A DNA stretch of 53,457 bases from Nitrospirota bacterium (GTDB taxonomy: Bacteria > Nitrospinota_A > UBA7883 > JACRGQ01), in assembly GCA_024275955.1 (NCBI GenBank), contig JAJRYD010000045.1, forward strand, positions 1 to 53,457, read 5' to 3'. Of the stretch, positions 8,210 to 15,935 are shown piece by piece (the first letter of the stretch is position 1; every line of letters starts with the position of its first letter). Under the pieces are notes generated by a model. That model saw only the letters and a program-made list of their open reading frames with translations. It was not told where the DNA came from and did not search any database. The position numbers and the translations under genes were made by a program.

Positions 8210-8389
8210 ATGAAAGCTATAGAAGAGATAAAAGAGGTTAGTTTCCAAAACCATCTTCTTGTAACTGTGGTGCTTGTGGGGCTTTTGTTCGCTGTTTCTG
8301 TGGTGCTGTTTGGGGTAGACTCGGTGATGGCCGGAGCGCACGACACATTTCACGATTTCAGGCACTCAATAGGGATGCCGTGTCACTAA
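8210..8389 (+). CDS. cbtB: CbtB-type small cobalt-uptake membrane protein
   Basis: A 59-residue protein with one transmembrane helix (about residues 15-38) and a C-terminal metal-ligand tail AHDTFHDFRHSIGMPCH. That histidine/cysteine pattern is the hallmark of CbtB, a putative cobalt-transport subunit usually seen with CbtA under cobalamin riboswitches. SD AAGGAG lies at 8196-8201 ahead of ATG 8210. No CbtA homologue of normal length follows; instead there is an unrecognised four-helix protein. The operon also encodes CbiMNQO, so it may have two cobalt entry routes. Confidence 0.85.
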   Translation: MKAIEEIKEVSFQNHLLVTVVLVGLLFAVSVVLFGVDSVMAGAHDTFHDFRHSIGMPCH

Positions 8390-8407
8390 AAAAGGAGATA
8401 TGTTGGA

Positions 8408-8812
8408 ATGGAGAAATTAGCAAAAGGCTTGACCCTTGGCGGGCTTTCCGGTGTTCTGAGCGGCTGGCTGATACTGTTTATAAACATGCTTACCGGCGTT
8501 TTTGTCCTTGAGATGAGTTTTGGGGAAAACCTGCTTACTTTCGGCATAGGGGGCGGACTTTTTGGTCTTGTCTGCGGCGGGCTAATGGCGGTTGTACACG
8601 AAAAACTACCGATTAAAAGCTTTCCCGTAAAGGCTGTCGTTATCTTTGGTTTTGTGTGGGTGCTTTTCAGGCTTGCCGGTATTGTTCTTTCTGGGTTGGA
8701 GCCGCACAGGTTTCATGGCGATATCGGACAGTCGCTACAGGGGTTTGCTTTTGCCATTATACTTGGGGGTATGTTTGGGCTTTTCTGGGTACGGGGAAAA
8801 AAGATTGTCTAA
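8408..8812 (+). CDS. Unrecognised 4-TM membrane protein between cbtB and cbiX
   Basis: I do not recognise this family. The 134-aa protein has four predicted transmembrane helices (about residues 9-33, 43-63, 73-95 and 108-129), rich in glycine. The third loop contains GLEPHRFHGD, with two histidines suited to metal binding. It follows cbtB by 18 bp and overlaps cbiX, so it is co-translated with cobalt-handling genes. By position it takes the place of CbtA, but it is much shorter than CbtA (about 230 aa) and I see no clear similarity. A role in cobalt uptake is inference from context. SD GGAG at 8394-8397. Confidence 0.7.
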   Translation: MEKLAKGLTLGGLSGVLSGWLILFINMLTGVFVLEMSFGENLLTFGIGGGLFGLVCGGLMAVVHEKLPIKSFPVKAVVIFGFVWVLFRLAGIVLSGLEPHRFHGDIGQSLQGFAFAIILGGMFGLFWVRGKKIV

Positions 8813-9326
8813 TAACGGTTACAAAGCTCTGATACTGATGGGGCATGGAAGCCGTGTGCCGGGTGCCGGCAAAAGCATGGAGGATGTAGCCGACAGACTG
8901 CGTGAAATATCTTATCGTGATATAGTGGAGACCTGCTACATGTCTAGGCTTGGGCCGCATTTTGGAGAGACGCTTGAGCTTTGCGTTAAGAAGGGGGCAT
9001 CGGAGGTGGTGTTGATTCCGTATTTTCTGAATCTTGGGCTTCATATGAAAGTTGATATCCCAAAGATGCTTAAAAAAGAGGCCGAAAAATATCCGGCGTT
9101 AAAACTTGTTTTCGGCAAAAACCTCGGCTTCGATGAACTGCTTGTAGAGCTGGTCAAAAAGCGTCTGGAGGAATCATCCGCTTTTTGTGACGTTCGTGAG
9201 CTTGGAGTGGAACCGGACGATTACAAGCTTCCGCCCGGCGATAAAGAGTTTGTCGCCATGACGCCTAAAGAGGCGAGGGAGTACAAAGCAAAATATGGAG
9301 GCTGTGGCCATTCGCATGAACATTAG
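8805..9326 (+). CDS. cbiX: Sirohydrochlorin cobaltochelatase (CbiX)
   Basis: Inserts Co(II) into sirohydrochlorin, committing it to the oxygen-independent corrin route. The two chelatase histidines are visible in LMGHGSRVPG (His14) and FLNLGLHMKVDIP (His80). I start at TTG 8805, which gives MSNNGYKALILMGHG and overlaps the previous gene; the open frame extends further upstream but only as a shadow. Length is 173 aa, longer than the minimal archaeal form. The C-terminus ends GGCGHSHEH, a cysteine/histidine tail that may hold metal. Confidence 0.88.
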   Translation: MSNNGYKALILMGHGSRVPGAGKSMEDVADRLREISYRDIVETCYMSRLGPHFGETLELCVKKGASEVVLIPYFLNLGLHMKVDIPKMLKKEAEKYPALKLVFGKNLGFDELLVELVKKRLEESSAFCDVRELGVEPDDYKLPPGDKEFVAMTPKEAREYKAKYGGCGHSHEH

Positions 9327-10050
9327 CCTCCGGTTTGTATTTGCGTTTTTATTCTTTGTCGGCGCGTTTTATACCGATGCGTTTGCGATGCATATAGCAG
9401 ACGGCATTCTTCCGGCTGGCTGGTGCGCTTTTTGGTGGGTAGTGGTACTGCCGTTTATCGTCGCTGGAATCAGCAAGATAAAAAACGAAAGCAAAAAAGA
9501 TAAAACTTTTAAACCGTTTATAGGTCTTATCGGAGCGGCGGCCTTTATTATTTCCTGCCTGCCGGTGCCGGTGCCTTTTGCCGGCGTTACCTCGCATCCT
9601 GTCGGTGTCGGCATAGCGGCGATAATTCTTGGGCCTTTAATAGCTGTTGTCATAGCAAGCGTCACGCTTACCCTTCAGGCTCTTTTTTTGGCGCATGGCG
9701 GTCTCGGCACGCTTGGGGCGGATATTTTTTCTATGGGAGTTGTCGGTGGTTTCCTCGGCTACGGCATCTTTGTGGCGGTGAGACGTTTGGGTTTTTCGTG
9801 GGTTACAGCCGCCTTTCTAGCAGGTCTCTTGTCGGATTGGGGTACATACGCCTCCACTTCGGCACTGCTCACTTTGGCGCTACATGAGGTAGACTCACTT
9901 CTGCCGATGTTTGCTTCGCTTGTTATCGCCTTTTCCCCAACGCAGATACCGCTTGGCATTATGGAAGGTTTTATTTCGGCTTTTGCCATACGCTTTATAA
10001 AAAACAGAATGCCGGAATTTTCTTTAGGGGCGATGAAGGGAAAGCTTTAG
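9316..10050 (+). CDS. cbiM: Cobalt ECF transporter S component CbiM
   Basis: Substrate-binding membrane component of the CbiMNQO energy-coupling-factor cobalt importer. After a cleavable N-terminal helix the mature protein would begin MHIADGILP, the metal-binding N-terminus that defines CbiM. Further blocks are PVPFAGVTSHPVGVGIAAI, LTLQALFLAHGGLGTLGAD and FSPTQIPLGIMEGFI. I chose ATG 9316, overlapping the cbiX stop; an in-frame ATG lies at 9295, but its 7 extra residues would lengthen the signal sequence needlessly. Length is 244 aa. Confidence 0.92.
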   Translation: MNISLRFVFAFLFFVGAFYTDAFAMHIADGILPAGWCAFWWVVVLPFIVAGISKIKNESKKDKTFKPFIGLIGAAAFIISCLPVPVPFAGVTSHPVGVGIAAIILGPLIAVVIASVTLTLQALFLAHGGLGTLGADIFSMGVVGGFLGYGIFVAVRRLGFSWVTAAFLAGLLSDWGTYASTSALLTLALHEVDSLLPMFASLVIAFSPTQIPLGIMEGFISAFAIRFIKNRMPEFSLGAMKGKL

Positions 10051-10332
10051 ATGAACCGCTTAAAAACCGTTCTTTTTATTATGTTTTCATTCGCCGCTGG
10101 AGGCCTGTTTTCATTGGCTATGGGAAAGGAAAAATGGTCGGGCGTCGACGAAGCGGTGCTGGAAAAGTTTGCCGAAGAGGCTGGGAGAGTTCCTCTAGAG
10201 CCGGTTTTCAATACGGATCAGGGAGACCTTCTGCTTTTTTTCTTTTTCCTTTTCGGTTCTCTAGCCGGCTTTATTGCCGGCTATCTTTTTAGAGAGCTTT
10301 TTCCACCCAAAAAAGAGAAGAAGGGAAAATAG
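10051..10332 (+). CDS. cbiN: Small cobalt transporter component, CbiN-type
   Basis: A 93-aa protein with an N-terminal helix (about residues 4-24), an extracytoplasmic segment with KWSGVDEAVLEKFAEEAGR, a second helix (about 58-80) and a lysine-rich tail. This two-helix layout, and the position directly after cbiM and before cbiQ, match CbiN, which assists CbiM in cobalt capture. The loop is not the classic CbiN sequence, so it may be a divergent variant. It starts right after the cbiM stop. Confidence 0.7.
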   Translation: MNRLKTVLFIMFSFAAGGLFSLAMGKEKWSGVDEAVLEKFAEEAGRVPLEPVFNTDQGDLLLFFFFLFGSLAGFIAGYLFRELFPPKKEKKGK

Positions 10333-10333
10333 A

Positions 10334-11104
10334 ATGTTCGATCTTTTTTCGGACTACTTCGCCTCAAGAGCTAGTTTCGCGTCTTCCCTTGATTGCCGTG
10401 TAAAAATCATTCTCACTGTGCTTGCGATTGTGACGATTCTCTTCTCCAAAAGTTTTCTCTACCCGCTTGGCATTTTTGTTTTTTGCGTTATCGCTATGTT
10501 TTTGCTAAAGCTTCCGTCTTTTATTGTTTTTGTCAGAATGCTCCCAGCACTGGGGATGGCGGCCATTGTTTTTTTATTGAAGATGTTTTTATCAGGCGGC
10601 ATTCCTGTTTTTGATTTATCGCTTGGAGGCTTTGAACTGTCGGCCACAGCCGAGGGGATAGAGGCCGGAACGCTTATAGCGAGCAGGGTGGTTGGTTCTG
10701 TTGCGGTTGCTCTTCTTCTTGGTTTTGTTACGCCTTTGCATCAGCTTTTCCGCGGTCTTGCATGGTTTGGCGTTTCCAAAACATGGGTAGAGATAGCTAT
10801 GTTTACCTACAGATACACTTTTCATATTATGGATACGGCGATGCAGGTTATGTCGGCCCAGAAGGTTAGGCTTGGGTATGTTGGAGCGATGAACAGCTTT
10901 TCGTCCGCCGGAACTCTTTCCGGCAGTCTTATTATAAACTCTTTTAAGCAGACGGAGAAAATAGCCGAAGCGATGATAGCAAGAGGCTATACGGGCGAAT
11001 TTCCAGACAGCCCTATGCCCCGGGCAGGTTTTTCCGATATTCTGTTTTTTATTTTTGCCGTAGCTGTTATGGCGGTATTTTTTTTTGCAGGAGGCTTGCC
11101 TTAA
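10334..11104 (+). CDS. cbiQ: Cobalt ECF transporter T component CbiQ
   Basis: Transmembrane coupling subunit of the cobalt importer. It begins MFDLFSDYF, has five or so hydrophobic helices, and shows the ATPase-coupling region AQKVRLGYVGAM and AMIARGYTGEF with the Ala-Arg-Gly coupling motif typical of T components. I start at ATG 10334, two bases after the cbiN stop, rather than an upstream in-frame ATG that lies within cbiN. Length of 256 aa is normal. Confidence 0.92.
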   Translation: MFDLFSDYFASRASFASSLDCRVKIILTVLAIVTILFSKSFLYPLGIFVFCVIAMFLLKLPSFIVFVRMLPALGMAAIVFLLKMFLSGGIPVFDLSLGGFELSATAEGIEAGTLIASRVVGSVAVALLLGFVTPLHQLFRGLAWFGVSKTWVEIAMFTYRYTFHIMDTAMQVMSAQKVRLGYVGAMNSFSSAGTLSGSLIINSFKQTEKIAEAMIARGYTGEFPDSPMPRAGFSDILFFIFAVAVMAVFFFAGGLP

Positions 11105-11995
11105 ATGCCGCATGGCGATAGCAGGCCGCCTCTGGCGGTAGATATTGAACAGCTATCCTTTAAGTATCAGGAAGGAACAACAGCGCTTGCCGGTATCGAC
11201 TTTAAAGTAGAAAAAGGCGCTTTTGTCGCGCTTCTAGCTTCCAACGGTTCGGGTAAAACCACATTGATAAGAAATATCGCTGGGCTTTCAAAGCCTCAAA
11301 GCGGAAGAGTGCTTATATGCGGTGATGATATTAAAAGCCTCTCTGACAAAGAGCTTTACCAGAGGATAGGGGTTACTTTCCAAAACCCCGACGACCAGCT
11401 TTTCGCGGCGACGGTAGAGGAGGATGTGTCGTTTGGCCCCCGTAACCTCGGGCTTTTGGAAGAAGAGGTTAAAAGCCGTGTTTGTAAGTCGCTTAAAATG
11501 GTCTCTGTTCTGGAGCTTAGAAAAAAAGCGATACACCATTTGAGCTTTGGAGAAAAAAAGAGAGTAGCGATAGCCGGCGTGCTTGCTATGCGTCCGTCTA
11601 TTTTGCTTCTCGACGAACCTACCGCCGGGCTTGACCCCGAGGGCGAGTCCTCGCTTATGCATCTGCTCAAAGAGCTTAACGATAAGCAGGGCATGACGGT
11701 AGTGCTTGCGACGCATTCGATAGATATGCTTCCTCTTTTTGCCGATTATATCTACATATTAAGGCATGGTGCCGTCTTAAAGCACGGCACGGTGCAGAAG
11801 ATAATGAGCGACCACGATATGCTGACAGAGGCCGGTTTAAGGCTTCCTTATGTGTCGTCTCTGCTTCACCAGATGAAGCACCATGACGGCCTTCCGGTGG
11901 AAGGACTGCCGCTTACTATAGGAGAGGCGAGAAAACATTTTCTAGGCCTTATCCCTGAAGACCTTTTGACAAAACCTATGGGGAGTAAACGGTAA
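11105..11995 (+). CDS. cbiO: Cobalt ECF transporter ATPase CbiO
   Basis: ABC ATPase that powers CbiMNQ. Walker A is LLASNGSGKTTL (about residues 39-50), the Q-loop is FQNPDDQLFAATVEEDVSFG, the signature LSFGEKKRVAIAGVLA, Walker B ILLLDEPTAGLDPEG, and the H-loop ATHSIDM. The first Walker A glycine is alanine, which the motif allows. A C-terminal extension of about 60 residues follows the ATPase core. It starts one base after the cbiQ stop and its stop overlaps cbiD (TAATG). Confidence 0.95.
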   Translation: MPHGDSRPPLAVDIEQLSFKYQEGTTALAGIDFKVEKGAFVALLASNGSGKTTLIRNIAGLSKPQSGRVLICGDDIKSLSDKELYQRIGVTFQNPDDQLFAATVEEDVSFGPRNLGLLEEEVKSRVCKSLKMVSVLELRKKAIHHLSFGEKKRVAIAGVLAMRPSILLLDEPTAGLDPEGESSLMHLLKELNDKQGMTVVLATHSIDMLPLFADYIYILRHGAVLKHGTVQKIMSDHDMLTEAGLRLPYVSSLLHQMKHHDGLPVEGLPLTIGEARKHFLGLIPEDLLTKPMGSKR

Positions 11996-13053
11996 TGGGT
12001 GGACTGAGGGAAGGATTTACGACAGGGGCATGCGCGGCGGCGGCGGCGAAAGCGGCTGTCACCCTTTTGGAAAAAGGCGAGGAGATGGAAAAGGTAGAAA
12101 TAGCTTTTCCTGATGGAAGCAGAGCTACCTTCAAGGTTATCAATATTAAAATGCACAAATACGGCGCAAGCGCTACGGTAGTGAAAGACGCGGGAGACGA
12201 CCCTGATGTTACCAACGGCATGTCGATAAAAACGGTTGTTTCTCCATTAGAAGATGGGGCTATAAAGTTTGTCGCTGGCGACGGGGTAGGCACGGTAACA
12301 AAAAAAGGTCTCTCACTGCCGATAGGCGAACCGGCTATAAACCGTGTACCAAGAAAGATGATAGAAAATGCTCTGCGCGAGGTAAGCTCGAAGCCGCTAA
12401 AAGTTACGGTCTTTATAGAAGGCGGGGTGGAGATAGCCAAGAAAACCTTTAACCCGAGGCTTGGTATTGAAGACGGTCTCTCTGTGCTTGGCACCACAGG
12501 CATAGTGCGTCCATACTCTCATCCGGCTATACAGCAATCGCTTAAATGCGTGCTGGATGTAGCTATCGCTTCTGGTATTAACAGCCCACTCTTTACTGCC
12601 GGCAATATCGGCACGCGCTCCGCTAAAGCTTTAGGCATTCCAAAAGAAAAAATAATAGAGGTAGGCAACGAGTGGGGCTTTATGCTTGGTTCGCTTTTGA
12701 GGCACGATATTAAAAGCCTCCTCGCGGTGGGGCATCCCGGAAAGCTAACAAAACTGATAGCAGGCGATTGGGACACGCATTCATCACGTTCCAAGAGCGC
12801 GCTTCCGACAGTTTGTTCTATTTATAAAGAGCTGTTTGGCAGAGAGCCGGAAGATAGCACAACAGTAGAAGGGCTGTTTGCCGAGATGAATGAAAACGAA
12901 GCAAAGACTCTTGGCCGTGAGCTTGCCGCGCGTATAGCAGATGCGATTAAAGGAAAGATTAAAAACCGTTTTAGCGTAACAGTCGCGCTTGTAACGATGA
13001 ATGAAGATTTGATAGGACAACATGGAGATATGGAACAGTGGAAAAGCCGATAA
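11995..13053 (+). CDS. cbiD: Cobalt-precorrin-5B (C1)-methyltransferase (CbiD)
   Basis: Methylates C1 of the ring in the oxygen-independent pathway, a function unrelated in fold to the other SAM methyltransferases of the cluster. The opening GGLREGFTTGACAAAAAKAA is the CbiD signature. GDDPDVTNG, FIEGGVEIAKKTFNPRLGI, LSVLGTTGIVRPYS and GHPGKLTKLIAGDWDTHSSR follow in order. Length of 352 aa is normal. It is start-coupled to cbiO and its end overlaps cbiE by 16 bases. Confidence 0.94.
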   Translation: MGGLREGFTTGACAAAAAKAAVTLLEKGEEMEKVEIAFPDGSRATFKVINIKMHKYGASATVVKDAGDDPDVTNGMSIKTVVSPLEDGAIKFVAGDGVGTVTKKGLSLPIGEPAINRVPRKMIENALREVSSKPLKVTVFIEGGVEIAKKTFNPRLGIEDGLSVLGTTGIVRPYSHPAIQQSLKCVLDVAIASGINSPLFTAGNIGTRSAKALGIPKEKIIEVGNEWGFMLGSLLRHDIKSLLAVGHPGKLTKLIAGDWDTHSSRSKSALPTVCSIYKELFGREPEDSTTVEGLFAEMNENEAKTLGRELAARIADAIKGKIKNRFSVTVALVTMNEDLIGQHGDMEQWKSR

Positions 13054-13670
13054 CGATAGTAGGGTGCGGGCCTGGTGCCGAAAAGCTTTTGACGGCAGAG
13101 GCTATAGAGGCTGTCGCGAACGCGGACTGCCTTATCGGCTCTAAAAGGCTTTTGGAGCTTTTTCCTGATGGCGCCGAAAAAATTTCTATAGGGGCAGATG
13201 TCGCTTTAGCGATAAGCGAGATAGAAAAGCGCGTCCCAAAGCGAAAGGTAGCTCTTTTGGTAAGCGGTGACCCCGGGCTTTGCAGTATCGCTACTCCTGT
13301 AGTAAAAAAGTTTGGACACGGTTCTTGCCGTCTTCTCCCCGGCATCAGTTCCGTACAGTTGGCTTTCGCTTCTATAGGCCTCGATTGGTACGGCGCGAAA
13401 GTAATATCGGCACACGCGAAAGACCCTTGCTTGAATTGCGAAGATTTTTTAGGCGAAAGCAAAATCGCCGTTCTTGGCGGGCGTGAAAATTCTATAAAGT
13501 GGATTGTCGGTCTGGCCAAGTCGCTTGGGGAGGAGAGGGAGCTGATAGTCTTTGAGAACCTTAGCCTCCAGTCAGAAAAGATTACAACGGTAGATATTGG
13601 CGAGCTTGAGAATATGGAGCTGTCGTCGCTGGTTATTGTCCTTATAATAGAGAAAGAACTTTTAAGATGA
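13038..13670 (+). CDS. cbiE: Cobalt-precorrin-7 (C5)-methyltransferase (CbiE)
   Basis: SAM-dependent tetrapyrrole methyltransferase acting at C5. It has the family start ITIVGCGPGAEKLLT, the block LLVSGDPGLCSIA and the SAM-pocket segment LLPGISSVQLAFASIGL. It begins at GTG 13038 with GGAG 10 bases upstream. Length of 210 aa covers CbiE alone: the CbiT domain that is often fused or adjacent is missing, and cbiL follows immediately. Confidence 0.9.
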   Translation: MEKPITIVGCGPGAEKLLTAEAIEAVANADCLIGSKRLLELFPDGAEKISIGADVALAISEIEKRVPKRKVALLVSGDPGLCSIATPVVKKFGHGSCRLLPGISSVQLAFASIGLDWYGAKVISAHAKDPCLNCEDFLGESKIAVLGGRENSIKWIVGLAKSLGEERELIVFENLSLQSEKITTVDIGELENMELSSLVIVLIIEKELLR

Positions 13671-14389
13671 GTATTGGAAAACTTTACGGCATCGGCGTTG
13701 GGCCGGGCGACCCCGAGCTGATAACAGTGAAAGGCGCGAAGCTTTTGGGAAATTGCAGACAGCTTTTCGTGCCGAAGGCAAAAATTAAATCAGAGAGTCT
13801 GGCTCTTGATATCGCCCAAAACTATATCCGCGCGGATGTCGAGATTACCGAACTTGTTTTCCCGATGGTATCGGACAGGCAAAAGCTGGAAAAAAGCTGG
13901 AGAGAATCTGCTTTAAAGATAGCAGAGGTTTTAAGAAAAGGCGGGGACGCATGTTTTATTACCATAGGCGATCCTCTTTTGTATTCCACCTACATATATT
14001 TAGTGAGGGCGTTACTGGAGGTAGAGCCGTCCGCTGAGGTAGAGACTATCCCGGGGATAAACGCGTTTAGCGCTGTCGCGGCGCTTACCAGCTTTCCAGT
14101 TGGCGAAGGCAAGGAACTGATAACGATAGTTCCGACTGCGGATGACTTCGGCGCAGTAGGTGACGCTCTTAAAAAGAGTGGTACGGTTGTCCTTATGAAA
14201 GTAGGCAAAAGGCTTGGTTCTCTCTTGGGTATTCTTGAGAAGGAAAAGCTGATAGATGACGCTGTTTTTGTCGCGTACGCTGGGCAGGAAAAAGAGTATA
14301 TAGAAACCGACCTACGAAAACTTAAAAACGAAAAGCCGGAAACAGGTTATCTCTCTACAATACTTGTGCGGGTTAAAAGGGAGGAATAG
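13667..14389 (+). CDS. cbiL: Cobalt-precorrin-2 C20-methyltransferase (CbiL)
   Basis: First ring-methylating enzyme after cobalt insertion. It opens GKLYGIGVGPGDPELITVKG, has the PKAKIKSESLAL segment characteristic of CbiL/CobI, ITIGDPLLYSTYIY, and ETIPGINAFSAVAALTSFP around the SAM pocket. Length of 240 aa is normal. Its ATG overlaps the cbiE stop (ATGA). Confidence 0.92.
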   Translation: MSIGKLYGIGVGPGDPELITVKGAKLLGNCRQLFVPKAKIKSESLALDIAQNYIRADVEITELVFPMVSDRQKLEKSWRESALKIAEVLRKGGDACFITIGDPLLYSTYIYLVRALLEVEPSAEVETIPGINAFSAVAALTSFPVGEGKELITIVPTADDFGAVGDALKKSGTVVLMKVGKRLGSLLGILEKEKLIDDAVFVAYAGQEKEYIETDLRKLKNEKPETGYLSTILVRVKREE

Positions 14390-14391
14390 AG

Positions 14392-15153
14392 ATGAAAGTT
14401 ATCTTTGTAGGCGCCGGCCCCGGCAACCCAGCCCTTCTTACCGTAAAAGCGAAAGAGCTTTTGGAAAACTGCGTTTGCTCTGTTTACGCCGGTTCGCTGG
14501 TAAGCGGCGAAGTGGTATCGCTTATTTCATCTAGCGCGGAAAAATATGATTCGGCAGGAATGAATCTTGACGATATCGTCGCGGTTTATAAAGAGGCGAA
14601 AGAAAAAGAGATAGATGTCGTCAGGCTTCATACCGGCGACCCTTCTATATACGGCGCGATACTTGAGCAGATGAACGAACTCGACAAGCTCGGTATTGTT
14701 TACGAAATCGTTCCTGGTGTCAGCTCGTTTCAGGCCGCCGCCGCCGCGTTAAAAATAGAGCTTACCGTGCCGGAAAAATCGCAGACGATAATACTTACCC
14801 GTATCGCGGGCCGTACGCCTGTGCCTGAGAGCCAAGATATTTCGGAGCTTGCAAAGTCCGGTGCTACCTTTTGTATATTTCTTTCGGTGCAGGATATCTC
14901 CGGCGTGGTCGATAAACTTTTGCCGCATTATGGCGCTGGTTGCCCATCGGCAGTAGTTTACAGAGCATCATGGCCGGACCAACAGATAGTAAGAGGTCTA
15001 CTTTGTGATATCGCGAAAAAGACGATTGATAACGGGATAAAGAAAACGGCTATTATTGTCGTTGGCGACGCGCTTTCAAGGGAGCATGCGGTATCGAAAC
15101 TTTATGACAGAAACTTTTCACACCAATATCGAAAAGCTGAAGGTGAAAAGTGA
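14392..15153 (+). CDS. cbiF: Cobalt-precorrin-4 C11-methyltransferase (CbiF)
   Basis: SAM methyltransferase of the same superfamily, acting at C11. Typical blocks are VIFVGAGPGNPALLTVKAKE, VYAGSLV, VRLHTGDPSIYGAILEQM, EIVPGVSSFQAAAAAL, ELTVPEKSQTIILTR and YRASWPDQQIVRG. Length of 253 aa is normal. It follows cbiL by two bases and its end overlaps cbiG (ATG-less GTGA junction). Confidence 0.94.
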   Translation: MKVIFVGAGPGNPALLTVKAKELLENCVCSVYAGSLVSGEVVSLISSSAEKYDSAGMNLDDIVAVYKEAKEKEIDVVRLHTGDPSIYGAILEQMNELDKLGIVYEIVPGVSSFQAAAAALKIELTVPEKSQTIILTRIAGRTPVPESQDISELAKSGATFCIFLSVQDISGVVDKLLPHYGAGCPSAVVYRASWPDQQIVRGLLCDIAKKTIDNGIKKTAIIVVGDALSREHAVSKLYDRNFSHQYRKAEGEK

Positions 15154-15935
15154 AGCTTGCGTTTGTTACACTATCGTTTGAAGGGGTGAAGATTTTAGAG
15201 GAGCTTTTCAAAACCTTTCATCTCGCCGACTATTTTGTGCATGAGAATGTTGAGTCTGAATTCGAGTCTGTAAGATTTTCAAAAATTATGGAGCTGGCGG
15301 CAGAAAGTTTTTCAAGCTACGAAGGCTTTGTGTTTGTGGCTCCTTCCGGAGCTGTGGTTCGCGCCATTGCCGGAAGCCTAAAAGATAAGAGAAGCGACCC
15401 AGCTGTCGTGCAGGTAGATGTCGGCGGGAGGCACGCGGTAAGCCTTGTCGGCGGACACGAAGGTGGAGCGAACGAGCTTGCCGTTATGGTGGCGAACGCT
15501 ATAGGCGCGGAGCCTGTTATATCGACATCTACCGAGGCGGTAAAAAATATTATCGTCGGCATTGGGTGCAAAAAAGGGAAAGGGGCTAGTGAGATAGCGG
15601 CGGCTGTCTGCTTGGCGCTTAGCGAGGCTGGCGTTAAAGAAAGAAAAGTCCGCTACATCGCTTCTGCCGATATTAAATCGAAAGAAAAGGGGCTGATAGA
15701 GGCGGCTGGTATGCTTGGCATACCGTTGCGGTTTATATCTTCCGATGAGATTAAAAACTCTACAAGGGGAGATTTTACCCACTCGGAGTTTGTGGCCAAA
15801 AAAGTAAACCTGCCGGCAGTTGCGGAACCGGCGGCACTTTTAGCGGGAAGGAGAACGTCATTAATACTACCAAGAAAGAAATACAACGGGATAACGATAG
15901 CTCTGGCAAAGGAAAACTGTTTGTCGTTGGGATAG
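15150..15935 (+). CDS. cbiG: Cobalt-precorrin-5A hydrolase (CbiG)
   Basis: Opens the lactone ring and removes the C20 two-carbon unit, the ring-contraction step of the oxygen-independent route. FVAPSGAVVRAIAG and VSLVGGHEGGANELA mark the N-terminal part, IVGIGCKKGKGASEIAAAV begins the C-terminal CbiG domain. The linker between domains is compact: 261 aa against about 300-350 in many relatives. The start at 15150 is a GTG that overlaps the cbiF stop. Its last 76 bases overlap the inferred cbiH start. Confidence 0.9.
   Translation: MKLAFVTLSFEGVKILEELFKTFHLADYFVHENVESEFESVRFSKIMELAAESFSSYEGFVFVAPSGAVVRAIAGSLKDKRSDPAVVQVDVGGRHAVSLVGGHEGGANELAVMVANAIGAEPVISTSTEAVKNIIVGIGCKKGKGASEIAAAVCLALSEAGVKERKVRYIASADIKSKEKGLIEAAGMLGIPLRFISSDEIKNSTRGDFTHSEFVAKKVNLPAVAEPAALLAGRRTSLILPRKKYNGITIALAKENCLSLG

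Noticed and set aside
8646-8804. Upstream extension of CbiX
   Set aside because: The extra 53 codons overlap the 4-TM gene and read as low-complexity sequence; the CbiX fold begins at YKALILMGHG.
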